DNA of 64,000 nucleotides from Caulifigura coniformis (GTDB taxonomy: Bacteria > Planctomycetota > Planctomycetia > Planctomycetales > Planctomycetaceae): contig NZ_CP036271.1 in assembly GCF_007745175.1 (NCBI RefSeq), positions 6,659,439-6,723,438 on the forward strand, written 5' to 3'. The notes beneath the pieces are model-generated. The model had not been told where the DNA came from. It searched no databases and saw nothing but the letters and a program-made list of their open reading frames with translations. The position numbers and the translations under genes are program-made. Below, in pieces: positions 63,422 to 64,000 of the stretch (position 1 is the stretch's first letter; the number at the start of each line of letters is the position of its first letter).

Positions 63422-63748
63422 TCAAGGGGCCTTCGGAGCTTCCGGGGTCGGCCGGTCGCACGACATATCGCACTGGTTGTTGTCGCAGTCGTCGGCCGTA
63501 TCGGTGAAGATCGAGCCGTACGAGGCGGCGTGAATGACGCCGTTCGCGTCGACCTTGTGGAAGCCCGACGTGAAGTAGCTCTGGTTCAGAGCGCCGATGG
63601 CGTCGGCCACGTCGTTGAGTTCCGCGTTGATCGAGTGCTGGACTTCGCTCAGTCCGACCACGAGACCGATGACGCACAGCGTCGCCACCAGGACGAGTTC
63701 TGCGGAGATGATGAATCCGCAGTCGTCATTCAGAAGTTGCTTCAACAT
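63422..63748 (-). CDS. Flp/TadE-like pilin-type small protein
   Basis: A 108-aa protein. A short polar start (MLKQLLNDDCG) precedes FIISAELVLVATLCVIGLVVGLSEV, a prepilin-like segment with Glu near its head, as in Flp and TadE proteins; exact spacing to Glu is one residue off the Flp norm. The C-terminal half is extracytoplasmic and Cys-rich (DDCDNNQCDMSCD). AAAGGAAC precedes the start. It may be a pilin for the Tad-like system at 15.8-22.7 kb, which has no flp gene of its own; this is inference. It has its own terminator. Confidence 0.72.
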   Translation of the reverse strand: MLKQLLNDDCGFIISAELVLVATLCVIGLVVGLSEVQHSINAELNDVADAIGALNQSYFTSGFHKVDANGVIHAASYGSIFTDTADDCDNNQCDMSCDRPTPEAPKAP

Positions 63749-64000
63749 AGACAAAGTTCCTTTTGTGAGGTGTAGCGCCTTGCAAAGCCGACTCACCCCC
63801 GACGCCAGAGGAGCAGGTCGCGCCATCCGTATGCGCCGCTTGCGGAAACGCCGGTGTGAAAGGAGTCGTCCGGAAGCGCCGATGAGATGCATCGAGGCCG
63901 CCGGCGGATCGCCGGCGGGCCTCGTCAAGGAGTCCGGTCCTGCAGAGTGCATTCGTGGTCATGCTTCGGCCCGGTTCGTCCCCGGAGGCGAAGCCGAACG
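63749..64000. other. Right-end intergenic region with GC-rich hairpin
   Basis: 252 bp without a supported gene. At 63894-63923 there is a long stem, GAGGCCGCCGGCG paired with CGCCGGCGGGCCTC around loop GAT, with one bulged base. It could be a terminator or a leader structure; no T-run is visible. Confidence 0.5.

Overview
The window reads as chromosome from a high-GC planctomycete (class Planctomycetia). The evidence is the gene families: DUF1501, two DUF1559 proteins with a prepilin-like N-terminus, Cys-type sulfatases, an LEPR-like N-terminal motif, a fused ECF sigma factor/protein kinase, DUF6807, and XylR-type regulation of a glycan locus. No tRNA, rRNA, CRISPR array, transposase or phage gene was seen. 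Start codons were chosen from Shine-Dalgarno placement where possible; many long open frames antisense to real genes are GC artefacts.

Layout. (1) 0-4.6 kb: partial lipoprotein behind a 12-bp tandem repeat, DUF1501 protein, sigma-kinase fusion, seven-iron ferredoxin, SRPBCC protein. (2) 4.7-6.9 kb: a repeat-bearing intergenic stretch, then rpmF-plsX and rpsU with visible promoters and terminators. (3) 7.1-13.9 kb: AraC regulator, a 1061-aa inverse-autotransporter-like beta-helix protein, a small unknown protein, a dead-looking alpha/beta hydrolase, an aldo/keto reductase. (4) 14.3-31.5 kb: a signalling and surface island. It has two tandem LuxR/FixJ regulators (one with Glu at the phospho-acceptor site), a seven-gene Tad-like operon read leftward (cpaE-tadA-tadB-tadC-tadE-tadE-tadG), a divergent hybrid histidine kinase, an HD-GYP response regulator, a GGDEF/EAL protein with damaged active sites, and an LEPR-type surface protein.

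(5) 31.9-57.9 kb: a polysaccharide-utilisation region. Sixteen genes read leftward from 54.3 to 33.3 kb with short gaps or overlaps. They encode two DUF1559 proteins, small lipoproteins, a PL10-like pectate lyase, a serine hydrolase/glycosidase fusion, an ACS-type MFS transporter, an oxidoreductase/cyclase fusion, an isopropylmalate-dehydrogenase-like enzyme, a rhamnogalacturonan-lyase-like propeller, a GarR-like dehydrogenase, a second MFS transporter, DUF6807, an FG-GAP protein, a pectate-lyase-like beta-helix and a sulfatase. A XylR-type regulator (sugar-binding domain plus AraC HTH) is divergent at the head. A TolB-like propeller and a second sulfatase flank the set. I infer uptake and breakdown of a pectin-like or other uronate-rich, possibly sulfated, glycan; the substrate is not proven by sequence.

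(6) 57.9-64 kb: a composite repeat matching the one at 4.7-5.1 kb, a large membrane protein, a DUF4132 protein with a small partner, and a pilin-like small protein with its own terminator.

The strongest leads are the 21-kb glycan operon with its unusual fusions, the inverse autotransporter, the degenerate signalling proteins beside the Tad operon, and the A-B-A composite repeat with its hairpin units.
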